From contig NZ_JAMB01000004.1 of NCBI RefSeq assembly GCF_000521805.1, positions 124,001 through 188,000 on the forward strand: a stretch of DNA of 64,000 bases, written 5' to 3'. Within the stretch, counting starts at the first letter, position 1. Each line of letters opens with the position of its first letter. Origin of the DNA: Marinomonas ushuaiensis DSM 15871 (GTDB lineage Bacteria; Pseudomonadota; Gammaproteobacteria; Pseudomonadales; Marinomonadaceae). Below, piece after piece: positions 46,142 to 55,359 of this stretch. The translations under genes and the position numbers were made by a program. Under the pieces are notes generated by a model, which worked only from the letters and a program-made list of their open reading frames with translations, did no database searches and was not told where the DNA came from.

Positions 46142-47104
46142 TTACATTTTATTTCCTTCGAGTTCAACAATCTCAATCTCACTTTCTTGTGCAAAATGTC
46201 TTTCAATTAGGTTTGCTTTTAGCTTGTTCACATCTGATGTATAGATGACATGAGCGAGACTACTTTTTGCTCGCGTAGATGTAACATAAAACAATCGTCT
46301 GGTGCGATCTAAACCAGTTTCCTCTCCCGAATCACGTTTATCTTGACTACTTTTAGACAGCGCCATCACTCCAAAATATTGTTCATAAGAAAACATGAAT
46401 CCACCTGCCTCATCGTCATCCATAATAACCATAACACGTTCAAATTCGTTGCCTTTCACTCCTTGATGGGTTCTAAATATTGATTTGTCTTCTATGTATT
46501 CTTTATAGCTCTCGATTTGAAAAAAATTAGTTTCTAAAGCTTCTGCCCAAGCATTTATTTCACTATTATCCAGATCTTCTTTTTCTTCCTCGACATTCTG
46601 AGCACCTGCAGTTTTTTCGACCTCTGATCTAATACTTTTTTCATCAGAAATAGCAACAAATGATCTCAGCTTTTCTGGGATATTAAGTAAGTTATACTTC
46701 ACTAATACTTCTAATACCGAGTGAAAGCTGACCTTATCCTTTAAAAGGCTCGCTTTAAACGCGAGCTCTGCATTTCGAGCAAGCTCTAGTGGATCTGTCT
46801 TGTTGGAATCGAGTGCATTTGCTTCCAACAAGGGAGATTTATTCTCTCTTAAAATAGACATCAATGTTGCTCTCTCCGCGTTTTTACTAGCTTCAGCTAA
46901 AGGAAAAACTACATTTGAGAAAAAGTTCAACTCTGTATTACTACCTTCAGATATTGTATTTTTTACTTTTTCTGCCTTTGAAAGCTTGTTCCAAAGTTCA
47001 TCGAAACCAAGACGATGTCCTGCCATTTTATGTTCCAATAACAAAATAGCGGTTTCTTTGGATTCTGCATTTACCCAATCAGCATCTGTCGTTATTTCTG
47101 ACAT
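46142..47104 (-). CDS. UvrD-like helicase, C-terminal part of a frameshifted gene
   Basis: 320 residues carrying superfamily 1A motifs V (TIRTHQGVKGNEFERV-like, read here as RTHQGVKGNEFERVMVI) and VI (RRLFYVTSTRAKSSL) but no Walker A. The ATG at 47104 has no ribosome site. Upstream, removing one A from the A7 run (minus-strand copy of 47127-47133) joins it in frame to the preceding 317-residue part. I infer one helicase gene of about 650 codons. Expression of this half alone is unlikely. Confidence 0.8.
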   Translation of the reverse strand: MSEITTDADWVNAESKETAILLLEHKMAGHRLGFDELWNKLSKAEKVKNTISEGSNTELNFFSNVVFPLAEASKNAERATLMSILRENKSPLLEANALDSNKTDPLELARNAELAFKASLLKDKVSFHSVLEVLVKYNLLNIPEKLRSFVAISDEKSIRSEVEKTAGAQNVEEEKEDLDNSEINAWAEALETNFFQIESYKEYIEDKSIFRTHQGVKGNEFERVMVIMDDDEAGGFMFSYEQYFGVMALSKSSQDKRDSGEETGLDRTRRLFYVTSTRAKSSLAHVIYTSDVNKLKANLIERHFAQESEIEIVELEGNKM

Positions 47105-47135
47105 GGATATCCGAATTTTCTCTTCAATTACTTTT

Positions 47136-48089
47136 TTATTTTTTTACATTATGAGGAAGTAAAAAGTATCGAATATGACCATCTTTTGCTCCGTTTCGCG
47201 CATATTGCTTTCTTTTATCACTTTCATCACGAATTTGATTACCTAACCCAACAATGCGTTTGGCAGACCTATGATTCATTTTCTTATCAAAAGAGACCCA
47301 ACCACTTGGTTTAGTCTTACCTAACTCAGCTTCTCCACCGCCAAAGATACGTTGCATAGTATCTCCAAATAACCCTATAACCACTTCATTTACTTTCATA
47401 GAAGCCAATTCAAAAAATGAATTGATAACATTTTTATCGGTGTCCTGACTTTCATCAATAAATATAAAAGGAAATTTATTTACTATAACTTCAGCCATCA
47501 TTGGTTTAGTTATCAAAAAATGAGCAAAAATCTTCAAAACATCTGTATGTGACAATGCGTTTTTAGAGGAACTGACACCACTTGGATCATAAGTAAATGA
47601 GCGTGATTCAGCTAACCAATCTATCTTTTCTTTTAATCGAGTGATTGTTCTCTTTCGCGCATCTGATGCTTTACCTGCACGACCTTTCTCCTCTTTTTTT
47701 TCAAGTTCGCCTAAATCGAAAGGAATTTTTTCCAAGTACCATTTACGAATATCTTCATTAAATCCAGTGATAGCAGACCAACAAAAGCTATGGATAGTTG
47801 ATACTGAAAAGATAGGATTTTGTTCGATCCTATCAACGATTTCGTTTGCGGCATTATTTGTAAAGGTTACAACTGCAATTCGTTTTCCTTGACGAGAGAA
47901 GTTATCTGAATGTTGAGATTTTAAGAATTCGAGAGCCTTCTTTAAAGAATAGGTTTTACCAGAACCAGCACCTGCAAAGGTAATGAAGTTTTTTCCCGAC
48001 CCAATTTGAAGGCATTCTTTGATAACTACATCAATATCATCGTCCTGCTCAATATGTTTAGTTTCCGCTAAGAAAAGATATTCCGACAT
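47136..48089 (-). CDS. UvrD-like helicase, N-terminal part of a frameshifted gene (GajB-like)
   Basis: 317 residues with Walker A FAGAGSGKT (about 38-46), VTFTNNAANEI (motif Ia), Walker B FIFIDESQDTD (about 208), and GDTMQRIFGGG (motif III). It stops in an A-rich tract just where a single-base change would continue into the downstream half. AGGGGG is five bases before the ATG, and the OLD nuclease gene ends nine bases upstream, so the two are co-transcribed. Tandem OLD plus UvrD genes define class 2 OLD systems; the phage-defence system Gabija (GajA/GajB) is the best studied. Confidence 0.82.
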   Translation of the reverse strand: MSEYLFLAETKHIEQDDDIDVVIKECLQIGSGKNFITFAGAGSGKTYSLKKALEFLKSQHSDNFSRQGKRIAVVTFTNNAANEIVDRIEQNPIFSVSTIHSFCWSAITGFNEDIRKWYLEKIPFDLGELEKKEEKGRAGKASDARKRTITRLKEKIDWLAESRSFTYDPSGVSSSKNALSHTDVLKIFAHFLITKPMMAEVIVNKFPFIFIDESQDTDKNVINSFFELASMKVNEVVIGLFGDTMQRIFGGGEAELGKTKPSGWVSFDKKMNHRSAKRIVGLGNQIRDESDKRKQYARNGAKDGHIRYFLLPHNVKK

Positions 48090-48098
48090 AAGTTCCCC

Positions 48099-50261
48099 CT
48101 AAACTTTTGGTGATAATTGAGTTTCTAACCACTTAAGACCATCTCTCATATACTCAGGAGGTGTAAGTTTATTATTTGTATTGTCCGCTAGGTAAAAAAG
48201 ACAATCAAAAGCAAAGTCACCTTTCTTTAAGCCTTGTACATATTGATAGAGCGACTTTGATAATGGTTCACCATTCTTTTCAAAATCAGCTTTGGCTTCT
48301 TTAATCTTTGCCTTCCTTTGGAAATATTCATTTTCAAAATTTGCTAAAATTAAAGCGTCTTCAAATGTTCGAGATAAAACCTCTTTACCTAAAACTTCCA
48401 TTGGTTTTTGATAAGCAATGTAAAGTAGAGCACCTTCGCTTATTGTTGCATGTCCACTTTCTGCCAAATCGACTAAATCTTCTAATAACTCTTTCTTTGG
48501 ATGCCATTTCTTCAAGGTATCATTATTACTTTTCTGCTCAACTCCTCTCTCAGGTGCACAAGACTTCTTATCACTATTAACAGAGTCAATATCTGTCATA
48601 ACTAAAGTGACAATACCAAGTTTTTCTACCAATTCTTTATACTTATGAGTATGGGCTCCACTTACCTCCAACATAGATATATATTTATTAGTCAATCCAG
48701 AGAAGTTTTGAGTAATAAACTCAGGGACAAGAAGACGCTCCGCTTGCCCTTCGACAAAAATAATGCCATCAGCAAAGAAAATATCACAATGAGTCAATTT
48801 TAAATGCTTTCTAACAAACAGAAGTGCCTCTTTCGGCTTAGAAAAAAGCTCTGACATATTGGCAATGAATGTATGATCCATCAATATGCTTTCATTAGCA
48901 TTATTACGTTTAAAGTAACGTAAATCTTTGAAATCGATATTGTTTATAATATGACTAGAGTGAGTGCTAATCAGAAGCTGAGTCTGATAATCAGGTTTAT
49001 CTATTTTTGTACTCTTATCACACAAGTTGGGATGGTTTCGTAGTGTACTATAAGCTTTAGATACAAATACCTGCTGCACTTGAGCATGTAGATTTACTTC
49101 TGGCTCTTCAAGTAAAACTAAATGAATAGGTTCTATCATCTCTTCAAGCTTTCCTTCTATTAAGGCTGATTTTCCAACGCGCATCCATTTATCGCGAAAT
49201 TCAAGAAGTCTGAATGTCAGGTATATAAGGTTCTGATAACCTAATCCTAAATAACTCTCTGGAAGAAACTCTTCTTCATCTTTATCAAACCTATATCTAA
49301 CAGAGGACGATTTTTGCAAAGCATCTGTTCCACTAATCTTTGCAGCAATTTCAACCGTTGGGTTACCGCCAATACCCGGATACCCCATATTTTTCAGCTC
49401 CTCGAAAGGATCTTTGAATTGCTCATTCAATCTATTAGTGAATCCCTCCTCCAGCTCTTGTTGTTGCCCTAGTACCTTAAGATCTTTCTCCTCAGGGAAA
49501 TCTTCAGGATTCAAAATACGATCGTAATATTCTCGAAGTAATTTGTTGAGTCGCTGTTTTTCTGAATACGGTCCTTTTTGCTCTGTATTATCTTCAGCTC
49601 CTAATCCTCTTTGTTCGGATATAACGTCTACTCGAATTAACTTTTTTAACGCATCAGATTTTAAAGGTTGTAAAATGTCACTTGCATTAGGCGCCTGTTT
49701 TCTACTTAAAATATAGTGCTTTTGTCTAATATATTTACTTAAATTCTGGCCTTTCTCTAAGTAATCACATAAATCTTTTGGCCATAAATTGACCTTAGCG
49801 TTATGTCCTGACACTACATTTTTTGCATCGATGAAATCGCGAAAGAGTTTGGATATATCTACAGCTTCATAGGCTATACGAACAGATAGAGTACCGCCTC
49901 TCCATTCTAAATCAGGTAAAATATCACGAACTTTATACGCATCACTTACATCTGCAGTGATATCAATATCTAAGCTTGGTAATAATTTAGCTAGATCATC
50001 AGCCCGCTCATGCATTTCTTCGCTAGTCGGAAATTCTGATTCAGTTTTTTTACCTAGATTTTGGATTTCTTTCCAATTTTGTTTAGATATATCTCGAATT
50101 TTAAGGTTATCTGGGCTTTTAAGAAATGTATGTAGAGCGCTAATACAGGAAGTTTTTCCGCTATTATTAGCACCTACAAGAACTGTTTTTTTGTCATCAA
50201 GTACTAAAGTTACATCGACTAATCGTCGATAATTTTTAAGAATAAAAGAGGTGATTTTCAT
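48099..50261 (-). CDS. OLD-family ATP-dependent endonuclease (class 2, GajA-like), 720 aa
   Basis: An ABC-type ATPase fused to a Toprim nuclease. Walker A GANNSGKT (residues 30-37); signature-like YLGLGYQNLIYL; Walker B LVLLEEPEVNLHAQ (about 380-393); H-loop STHSSHI. The Toprim part has the metal-binding glutamate in FVEGQAERLLVPEF (about 500) and acidic pair in MTDIDS (about 554). AAGGG precedes the ATG. Bacillus GajA is about 580 residues; this protein is larger. As first gene of an operon with a UvrD-like helicase it fits class 2 OLD/Gabija-type anti-phage systems. Cytoplasmic. Confidence 0.88.
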   Translation of the reverse strand: MKITSFILKNYRRLVDVTLVLDDKKTVLVGANNSGKTSCISALHTFLKSPDNLKIRDISKQNWKEIQNLGKKTESEFPTSEEMHERADDLAKLLPSLDIDITADVSDAYKVRDILPDLEWRGGTLSVRIAYEAVDISKLFRDFIDAKNVVSGHNAKVNLWPKDLCDYLEKGQNLSKYIRQKHYILSRKQAPNASDILQPLKSDALKKLIRVDVISEQRGLGAEDNTEQKGPYSEKQRLNKLLREYYDRILNPEDFPEEKDLKVLGQQQELEEGFTNRLNEQFKDPFEELKNMGYPGIGGNPTVEIAAKISGTDALQKSSSVRYRFDKDEEEFLPESYLGLGYQNLIYLTFRLLEFRDKWMRVGKSALIEGKLEEMIEPIHLVLLEEPEVNLHAQVQQVFVSKAYSTLRNHPNLCDKSTKIDKPDYQTQLLISTHSSHIINNIDFKDLRYFKRNNANESILMDHTFIANMSELFSKPKEALLFVRKHLKLTHCDIFFADGIIFVEGQAERLLVPEFITQNFSGLTNKYISMLEVSGAHTHKYKELVEKLGIVTLVMTDIDSVNSDKKSCAPERGVEQKSNNDTLKKWHPKKELLEDLVDLAESGHATISEGALLYIAYQKPMEVLGKEVLSRTFEDALILANFENEYFQRKAKIKEAKADFEKNGEPLSKSLYQYVQGLKKGDFAFDCLFYLADNTNNKLTPPEYMRDGLKWLETQLSPKV

Positions 50262-50475
50262 ATAAGAAACCCTTAATAGATGGAGTTCATCAACAAGGAT
50301 TATAAGAAAGGCAATGTAATAAAAACTCCATCTTCCCTTACATCAATCCCTGACAATCATTCCACATTACTCTGAAAGCACTTTAGACACCATGTTTCTA
50401 TGTGTGTTTATTGGTCAATTATGAATAATCGGAGGCAGAGTATATTCAAGGGGTCAGTGTCGTTGATTTCAGAGT

Positions 50476-50508
50476 TTCTCATTTCCACGTTCCTGTGTGA
50501 GAATGAGA
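50476..50508. repeat. dispersed hairpin repeat
   Basis: tctcatttccacgttcctgtgtgagaatgaga resembles the 'CACGCTCCTGCGTG' palindromic elements common in gammaproteobacteria; a relative lies at 57757-57785. A GGGGTCAGTGTCGTTGA motif precedes it. Confidence 0.5.
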
Positions 50509-50531
50509 TATAGATTTTCTGGAGAACGGAT

Positions 50532-50729
50532 ATGGCTGATCAATCAAATACGTTTTTTAAGCAAGCCTTAAAACTCAGCTTAGATGAAAGAGTGTAAGTC
50601 ATTGAGGGGCTGCTTGCTAGTTTGGGTCATTCTGATAAAAACATGGACAGTATTTAGACTACAGAAGTTGATGATTTGCTGGATGATTATCTCTCGTCTC
50701 GAAATAGCTTTTTAATTCATACGATTTAA
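50532..50729 (+). pseudogene. degenerate 'addiction module' antitoxin gene
   Basis: The reading MADQSNTFFKQALKLSLDERV is followed by an in-frame TAA, then VIEGLLASLGHSDKNMDSI, a TAG, and TTEVDDLLDDYLSSR. This matches the small Unstab_antitox family pattern (leucine-rich first helix, 'ALKLSLDER..VIEGLLASL') with two stop codons. No toxin gene follows. Remnant of a toxin-antitoxin module. Confidence 0.6.
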
Positions 50730-50732
50730 AAT

Positions 50733-51173
50733 CTAAACCGTCACAGCCCAATGGTTTCCTGTTTCTTCTAGTAGTATTTCCCTTGCTGCTTGTTTTGCTT
50801 CTGTGTCAGAAAGTAGGTCGAGAAAGAATCCTACTGAGCTATTTTTTTCTAGTTTCTCCATGTACAAAGAGCGCAGTGCTGCGTCGGTTGTGCGTGGGAT
50901 TTCTGATTTACCTTTTTCATATCGAGCGATGGTTTGCTCTGACACGCCAAAACGATGCGACAGCATTTTTTGAGATAGATTTAACTCTACTCGTAAAAAC
51001 TTAAACTCAGCAGGGCGTAATGCCGTGCGGCTGTCCGCTATTACTTGTGCAATGGCCGAATGAAGGTTGTTCATATCATCAATGCTGGTGTATTCCTCGT
51101 TATCTATTCGCTCAACGGTGAAGCCATTTTTTAGATAAACATTTTGTAATCCACACTCAATGTAGTGGTACAT
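50733..51173 (-). CDS. XRE-type HTH regulator, orphan antitoxin-like, 146 aa
   Basis: N-terminal part MYHYIECGLQNVYLKNGF, then a helix-turn-helix (LRVELNLSQKMLSHRFGVSEQTIARYEKG). This arrangement is shared with MqsA-like antitoxins/regulators that lack the zinc cysteines and usually pair with a small toxin gene. AGGAG lies eight bases before the ATG. No partner toxin gene is intact beside it. It would bind DNA and repress its own promoter. Confidence 0.8.
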   Translation of the reverse strand: MYHYIECGLQNVYLKNGFTVERIDNEEYTSIDDMNNLHSAIAQVIADSRTALRPAEFKFLRVELNLSQKMLSHRFGVSEQTIARYEKGKSEIPRTTDAALRSLYMEKLEKNSSVGFFLDLLSDTEAKQAAREILLEETGNHWAVTV

Positions 51174-51613
51174 GATTTTGCTCCTAATGAACCCAAACTG
51201 TTATCAGTATTGTGCTTAGATTATTACAATGATTTTTAATTGCGAGAGTAAGCTCAATGATTGATCCTGCGGCCATGCCTTAATCTGCTTGAGGGTTTGA
51301 TTTGTGATGAGCTGATTATTTCCATGCCAGAGTAATTGTTGAGCTAAAATCCAATCTGCATTTTTTTCATCTTTATTTTAGGAGGAGTTATTCTGAAAAT
51401 ACGAGTGTAAATTTCTTTGTAACAAATCTATTGTTGAATTTTAAGTTAATGTGAAATAGTGTGTCTTAGGTTAAAAACAAACTATATATTATAAGATTGG
51501 CTGGGTTGCTTGCTTTAACATTGTTGCCTTTCACCTTAGTAAAGGTGAATACGTAATGAAAGTTAGATGGAGGTGATTCCATTAAATTTTTTAAACATTA
51601 AATAGAGAATGTA
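51174..51613. other. non-coding stretch, possible short remnant on the minus strand
   Basis: No intact gene. On the minus strand 51216-51374 reads as 50 open codons (…ADWILAQQLLWHGNNQ…) without a start codon, just upstream of the XRE gene where a toxin gene would be expected. It may be a remnant or chance. Confidence 0.3.
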
Positions 51614-52078
51614 ATGAAAAAAATTATAGGGATATTGCTTCTGGCAACTAGTTTTTCAGTAATAGCGGTTGATGGTTATAAAGATATTTATATCGATAAA
51701 GACAAAGACATCATTATTCATGGCATGCTTTGTGGCGACGATTTGAATGACTTAAGTCAATTCCAACCTTCCTCTGTCTATACGAATACACCTGACGTCG
51801 AGAAGGGGACATACTACTTTAAGTCGCCTTATGGTGAGTTTTCGCTGACGTTTAATACCACTGCAAATGAGTTGATTATGGTTCGTGGATTGTTGCAAAA
51901 CGGGCAAACATCAAAAGACGATATGGTGAAGAAGCTTTGTATTGTGAAGTATGCAGAAGGGTTGCCGCCAGGTGTTGCTAAATATGTTCAGCAAAAGGTC
52001 ATTAAAGCTGGCGATAAAGACCTTGAGTTATACGAGGCTGTATCCGGATCACCAGCCATTGGAAAAGGTCAGTATTAA
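51614..52078 (+). CDS. exported protein of unknown function, 154 aa
   Basis: Clear signal peptide MKKIIGILLLATSFSVIAVDG with probable cleavage after VIA. The mature part has two cysteines (MLCGDD, KKLCIVKY) that may pair, and a beta-rich pattern (GTYYFKSPYGEFSLTFN). Periplasmic or secreted. No family recognised. AGAGAATGTA precedes the ATG. Confidence 0.7.
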   Translation: MKKIIGILLLATSFSVIAVDGYKDIYIDKDKDIIIHGMLCGDDLNDLSQFQPSSVYTNTPDVEKGTYYFKSPYGEFSLTFNTTANELIMVRGLLQNGQTSKDDMVKKLCIVKYAEGLPPGVAKYVQQKVIKAGDKDLELYEAVSGSPAIGKGQY

Positions 52079-52349
52079 CTCCGAATAGACTTTTTTTAAA
52101 TTTCATTTATTTAATCATTATCATTTATATTCGATTGTGTTTTTATTTGTTTTTATTACCGTATTAATATTATTTTTCTTTGAAAAATAGTATGTGTTAT
52201 TCGCTATATTATGGAATTGTTTTTGTATTTTAATTAAGTCCCGTTTTTTTGCTTTTAACTGCTTTTATTATATTGCTGACATGCTTTTTTTCTTGGCATT
52301 CTATGCGCACATTAGCAGAAAAAAAACATGGAAAATTAAAGCACTCCTA
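52079..52349. other. AT-rich non-coding stretch
   Basis: Very T-rich on the plus strand. The single 67-codon open frame in it has no ribosome site and a low-complexity translation. No other signal seen. Confidence 0.5.
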
Positions 52350-52384
52350 AAAAGCGCTATTCTTCTTACTAAGAATAGCGCTCG
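52350..52384 (-). terminator. terminator after dld
   Basis: Stem AGCGCTATTCTT with its complement and a six-base loop. The T run lies on the minus-strand side, matching the dld transcript. Confidence 0.85.
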
Positions 52385-52418
52385 ATCTAGGCTTTAAAGG
52401 TACATATCCTATACCGCT

Positions 52419-54149
52419 TTATAAGCAGCAAGAGCAATTGCGTTTGGTTTTTTCCATTTTACCAATGCCTGGGTTAAAGGTGTTGGTAGGATCGAGCTTT
52501 TTATAAAATTGTACTAAGGCATCTTCTGCTTTATACAAATGTCCCACGTTGTGTTCCGCTGGGTATTTAGCGCCACGATCATCTAGAATTTTTAGCATTT
52601 CTGCTTTTACTTCTTTTGCGTTAACACCTTTCTTTAGAACGTAGTCTTGATGGAATACATGACAGAAGAAGTGACCGTAGTACAAAGGTTTATCGATTTT
52701 ATCTTGTAATGAAGCTGGAAGTTGCTCAACCCAATCAAACTCGTTTCGACGTAGCGCAATGTCCAATGCGATCAACTCTCCAACCTCTTTTTGATGGATC
52801 AATTCATAACGCATTGCGGCGCCTGCAGCAGCAAAACGAAGTAAAAAAGCGCCACTCGCTTCTTCACCTGTACATTCGAAGTATGCACCATTGTCTTTAT
52901 CCGCAAAAAATTCAGGAATGATTTGCTCTGCTTCTGCTATTCCGTCATCACTCACTTTTAAAATAAGGTAATGTTCGTAGTCTTTTCTATACTGCAACAA
53001 ACGCTTAGGTAAGTGTTCTGGGAACAATTTAGCTACAAATTGCATAATTCGATCGGTAGGAGAATCGGGTAGGAACGAAATTTTCTTTAATATCGCATCA
53101 ATCTTACCCTTCACTGCAAACAGCTTAGGCATTCGGTCTGTGCCTAAATACTTCACGCTTAAGAATGTATCTTTGCCGTATTTTTGTGCGACATCAAAAA
53201 TATCGCGATGAATGTATTCACCGACTTCAGGCAAGTTAGTGCATTCTGACAAAATTCTGCGTCTTAATTGTGTCAAAGCAGATGCGTTATTTGTTCCTAT
53301 ATAAAACGTTTTTTCCTTTTTGGCCACTGGAAAACTATCGAGTCTAACCGCGAAAACAGCGAGTTTACCGGCGCAACCACTGGCTTCATATAAGCGCGAT
53401 GGATCGGCATTAAAACGACTTGGAGTATCCGCATCAACATCACGCAATAGATCTTGATAATTTCTTGCGCTGGCCTGTTTACCAGAGCCGGCTTTGCCAC
53501 TTTCATCGGAATAGGTGTCAACATAGGAATGGTCGAAATTACCATGTTCCAAATTTTGTAAAATTTCTTCTGGGGATTCGCCTAAATCAATGCCTAGATG
53601 ATTAACGAGATTAAGTTCTCCCTTCTCATTAACCTGAGCAAAGAGTGCTAATTCAGTATAGGCAGGTCCTCGTTTTATTAAGGCACCTCCAGAATTGTTC
53701 GCAACACCACCAACAATAGTCGCACCAAGGTTAGAAGAGCCAATGACCGAATGTGGCGAGCGTGATAAAGGTTTTAGAGTTTTCTCAAGCGTGTGTAAGG
53801 TCGTACCAGGAAAGCCCAGTACCTGCTCACCTTTACCCAACATAACGAGTTGATTCATTGCAAGTGTATTGATAACAACAACGTCACGATCATAATTGTC
53901 ACCACTCGGAGTAGACCCTTCCGTTAACCCTGTTTTAGCGGCTTGCATTATCACTATGCAGTCATGCGCAATGCAGACTTCTAATACGCGCCAATAGTCC
54001 ACTAAGTTTTGAGGGAAAAGGACAGTCAGTGCAGAGCCTTTGCCAGAACGCCACCCGGAACGATAATGTTCGGTACGACTTTCATTGGTTTCAACATATT
54101 CGTTTGATAGTATTTTTTGGAATTCTGCGACTGCGGGGTGCTGGGACAT
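52419..54149 (-). CDS. dld: quinone-dependent D-lactate dehydrogenase
   Basis: 576 residues, very like E. coli Dld (571): FAD-binding PCMH domain with MQAAKTGLTEGSTPSGDNYDRDVVVI, HSVIGSSNLGATIVGGVANNSGG, LYEASGCAGKLAVFAVRLD, and a C-terminal HNVGHLYKAEDALVQFY. A peripheral inner-membrane flavoenzyme that oxidises D-lactate to pyruvate and reduces quinone. The protein ends in an unusual cysteine-rich tail (NCSCCL). GGAGAG precedes the ATG. A divergent LysR gene 123 bases away is its likely regulator. Confidence 0.95.
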   Translation of the reverse strand: MSQHPAVAEFQKILSNEYVETNESRTEHYRSGWRSGKGSALTVLFPQNLVDYWRVLEVCIAHDCIVIMQAAKTGLTEGSTPSGDNYDRDVVVINTLAMNQLVMLGKGEQVLGFPGTTLHTLEKTLKPLSRSPHSVIGSSNLGATIVGGVANNSGGALIKRGPAYTELALFAQVNEKGELNLVNHLGIDLGESPEEILQNLEHGNFDHSYVDTYSDESGKAGSGKQASARNYQDLLRDVDADTPSRFNADPSRLYEASGCAGKLAVFAVRLDSFPVAKKEKTFYIGTNNASALTQLRRRILSECTNLPEVGEYIHRDIFDVAQKYGKDTFLSVKYLGTDRMPKLFAVKGKIDAILKKISFLPDSPTDRIMQFVAKLFPEHLPKRLLQYRKDYEHYLILKVSDDGIAEAEQIIPEFFADKDNGAYFECTGEEASGAFLLRFAAAGAAMRYELIHQKEVGELIALDIALRRNEFDWVEQLPASLQDKIDKPLYYGHFFCHVFHQDYVLKKGVNAKEVKAEMLKILDDRGAKYPAEHNVGHLYKAEDALVQFYKKLDPTNTFNPGIGKMEKTKRNCSCCL

Positions 54150-54272
54150 TTTCTCTCTCCGAAAGCTAAGTCATTATTTTTACACTGAACTCTATAACTT
54201 CAACGAAGGTTAATATATAGTCAAAAACAATTTCATTCTTTCCTTTTTTGACATAATAAGGCTGATAAACTC

Positions 54273-55178
54273 ATGGTAAAGGCAGATGACATCTTGCTGT
54301 TTGTTCATGTGGTAGAAGAGGCTTCTTTCTCTCGTGTGTCTGAAAAATTACGCATAACTATGTCGGTTGTCAGTAAGCGAATTACACGATTAGAAAAGGA
54401 CCTCAATGTACAATTACTCTATCGAACAACGCGAAAGCTCAGTTTAACAGAAGCTGGGCAAGCACTTTATAAAAAAGCCAAAATTGCACAGTTAGCAGTA
54501 CAAGATGCCAAGGATGTGGTAGCAGGTTTTAGTAGTGATGTGCGAGGTAAGATACGGATTACTATGCCTGTGGTAACGGCAAACCTTGTACTTAATCGTG
54601 CTGCGGTAGAGTTTTGTGAGCAATACCCTGGTATTGAATTAGAACTAAATGTCACTAATAGACTGTCTAATATTTTAGATGAAGGCTTTGACCTAGCCAT
54701 TCGTACGGCGGATTTAGGTGATTCTTCTTTAGTCGCAAGGCGCTTAGTCGATTCACAATGGTGTGTCTGCGCAACGCCCGAATATCTTCATATTCATGGA
54801 GCCCCGCAACACCCAGACGATCTGATGAAACACCACTGTTTACTTTATAAATACTCAGGTAAAAAGCCAGATCCTTGGAGTTTTCAGGTTGAAAATACGG
54901 ATTTAAATTGTCATGTTACAGGACGTTTTCAAGCGGATAATTTAGACAGTATTAAGCAAGCGGCAATGAGCGATTTTGGTGTTGCTTATCTGCCTAGAGC
55001 CCTTATTTTTAATGAATTAAAATCCGGTGAATTGGTTACTTCTCTTGATGAATTCGCCAATAAAAAATTGGGCATATATGCTGTTTACCCCAATACGCGT
55101 TTAGTCGATAAAAAATTAACCTTGCTGATTGAACACTTCCGTAACGCGTTACAGCAAAATAAAAGTTATTTTAGTTAG
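54273..55178 (+). CDS. LysR family transcriptional regulator
   Basis: 301 residues. Winged helix-turn-helix at the N-terminus (FVHVVEEASFSRVSEKLRITMSVVSKRITRLEKDL), then a periplasmic-binding-like effector domain (GKIRITMPVVTANLVLNRAAVEF). The length and layout fit the CrgA/DsdC-like LysR branch. Divergent from dld with a 123-base shared intergenic region, the usual position of a LysR regulator relative to its target. Confidence 0.92.
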   Translation: MVKADDILLFVHVVEEASFSRVSEKLRITMSVVSKRITRLEKDLNVQLLYRTTRKLSLTEAGQALYKKAKIAQLAVQDAKDVVAGFSSDVRGKIRITMPVVTANLVLNRAAVEFCEQYPGIELELNVTNRLSNILDEGFDLAIRTADLGDSSLVARRLVDSQWCVCATPEYLHIHGAPQHPDDLMKHHCLLYKYSGKKPDPWSFQVENTDLNCHVTGRFQADNLDSIKQAAMSDFGVAYLPRALIFNELKSGELVTSLDEFANKKLGIYAVYPNTRLVDKKLTLLIEHFRNALQQNKSYFS

Positions 55179-55237
55179 GTTGATTGTTGCCAAAATTGAA
55201 CAAATTAATTTATTAAGGAAGCGTCTAATAGTGGGAA

Positions 55238-55256
55238 TTAGAGTTAAGTTAAAATT
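55238..55256. repeat. decayed copy of the TTAGAGT..AAGTTAAAA repeat
   Basis: Matches 22845-22863 at 17 of 19 positions. Part of the same dispersed family as the inverted repeats around the 306-aa gene. Confidence 0.45.
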
Positions 55257-55359
55257 AGAGCTTATTCTGGCCCTATGCTCTGATGATAGAACCATCCTAG
55301 TTTGCTCTCCTTCTCCCTAACCACTATCATTCACGCCACCCAACCAAAGCTCCTTACCT

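Noticed and set aside
52194..52397. 67-codon open frame in the AT-rich gap before dld
   Set aside because: No ribosome site, and it runs through the dld terminator hairpin.
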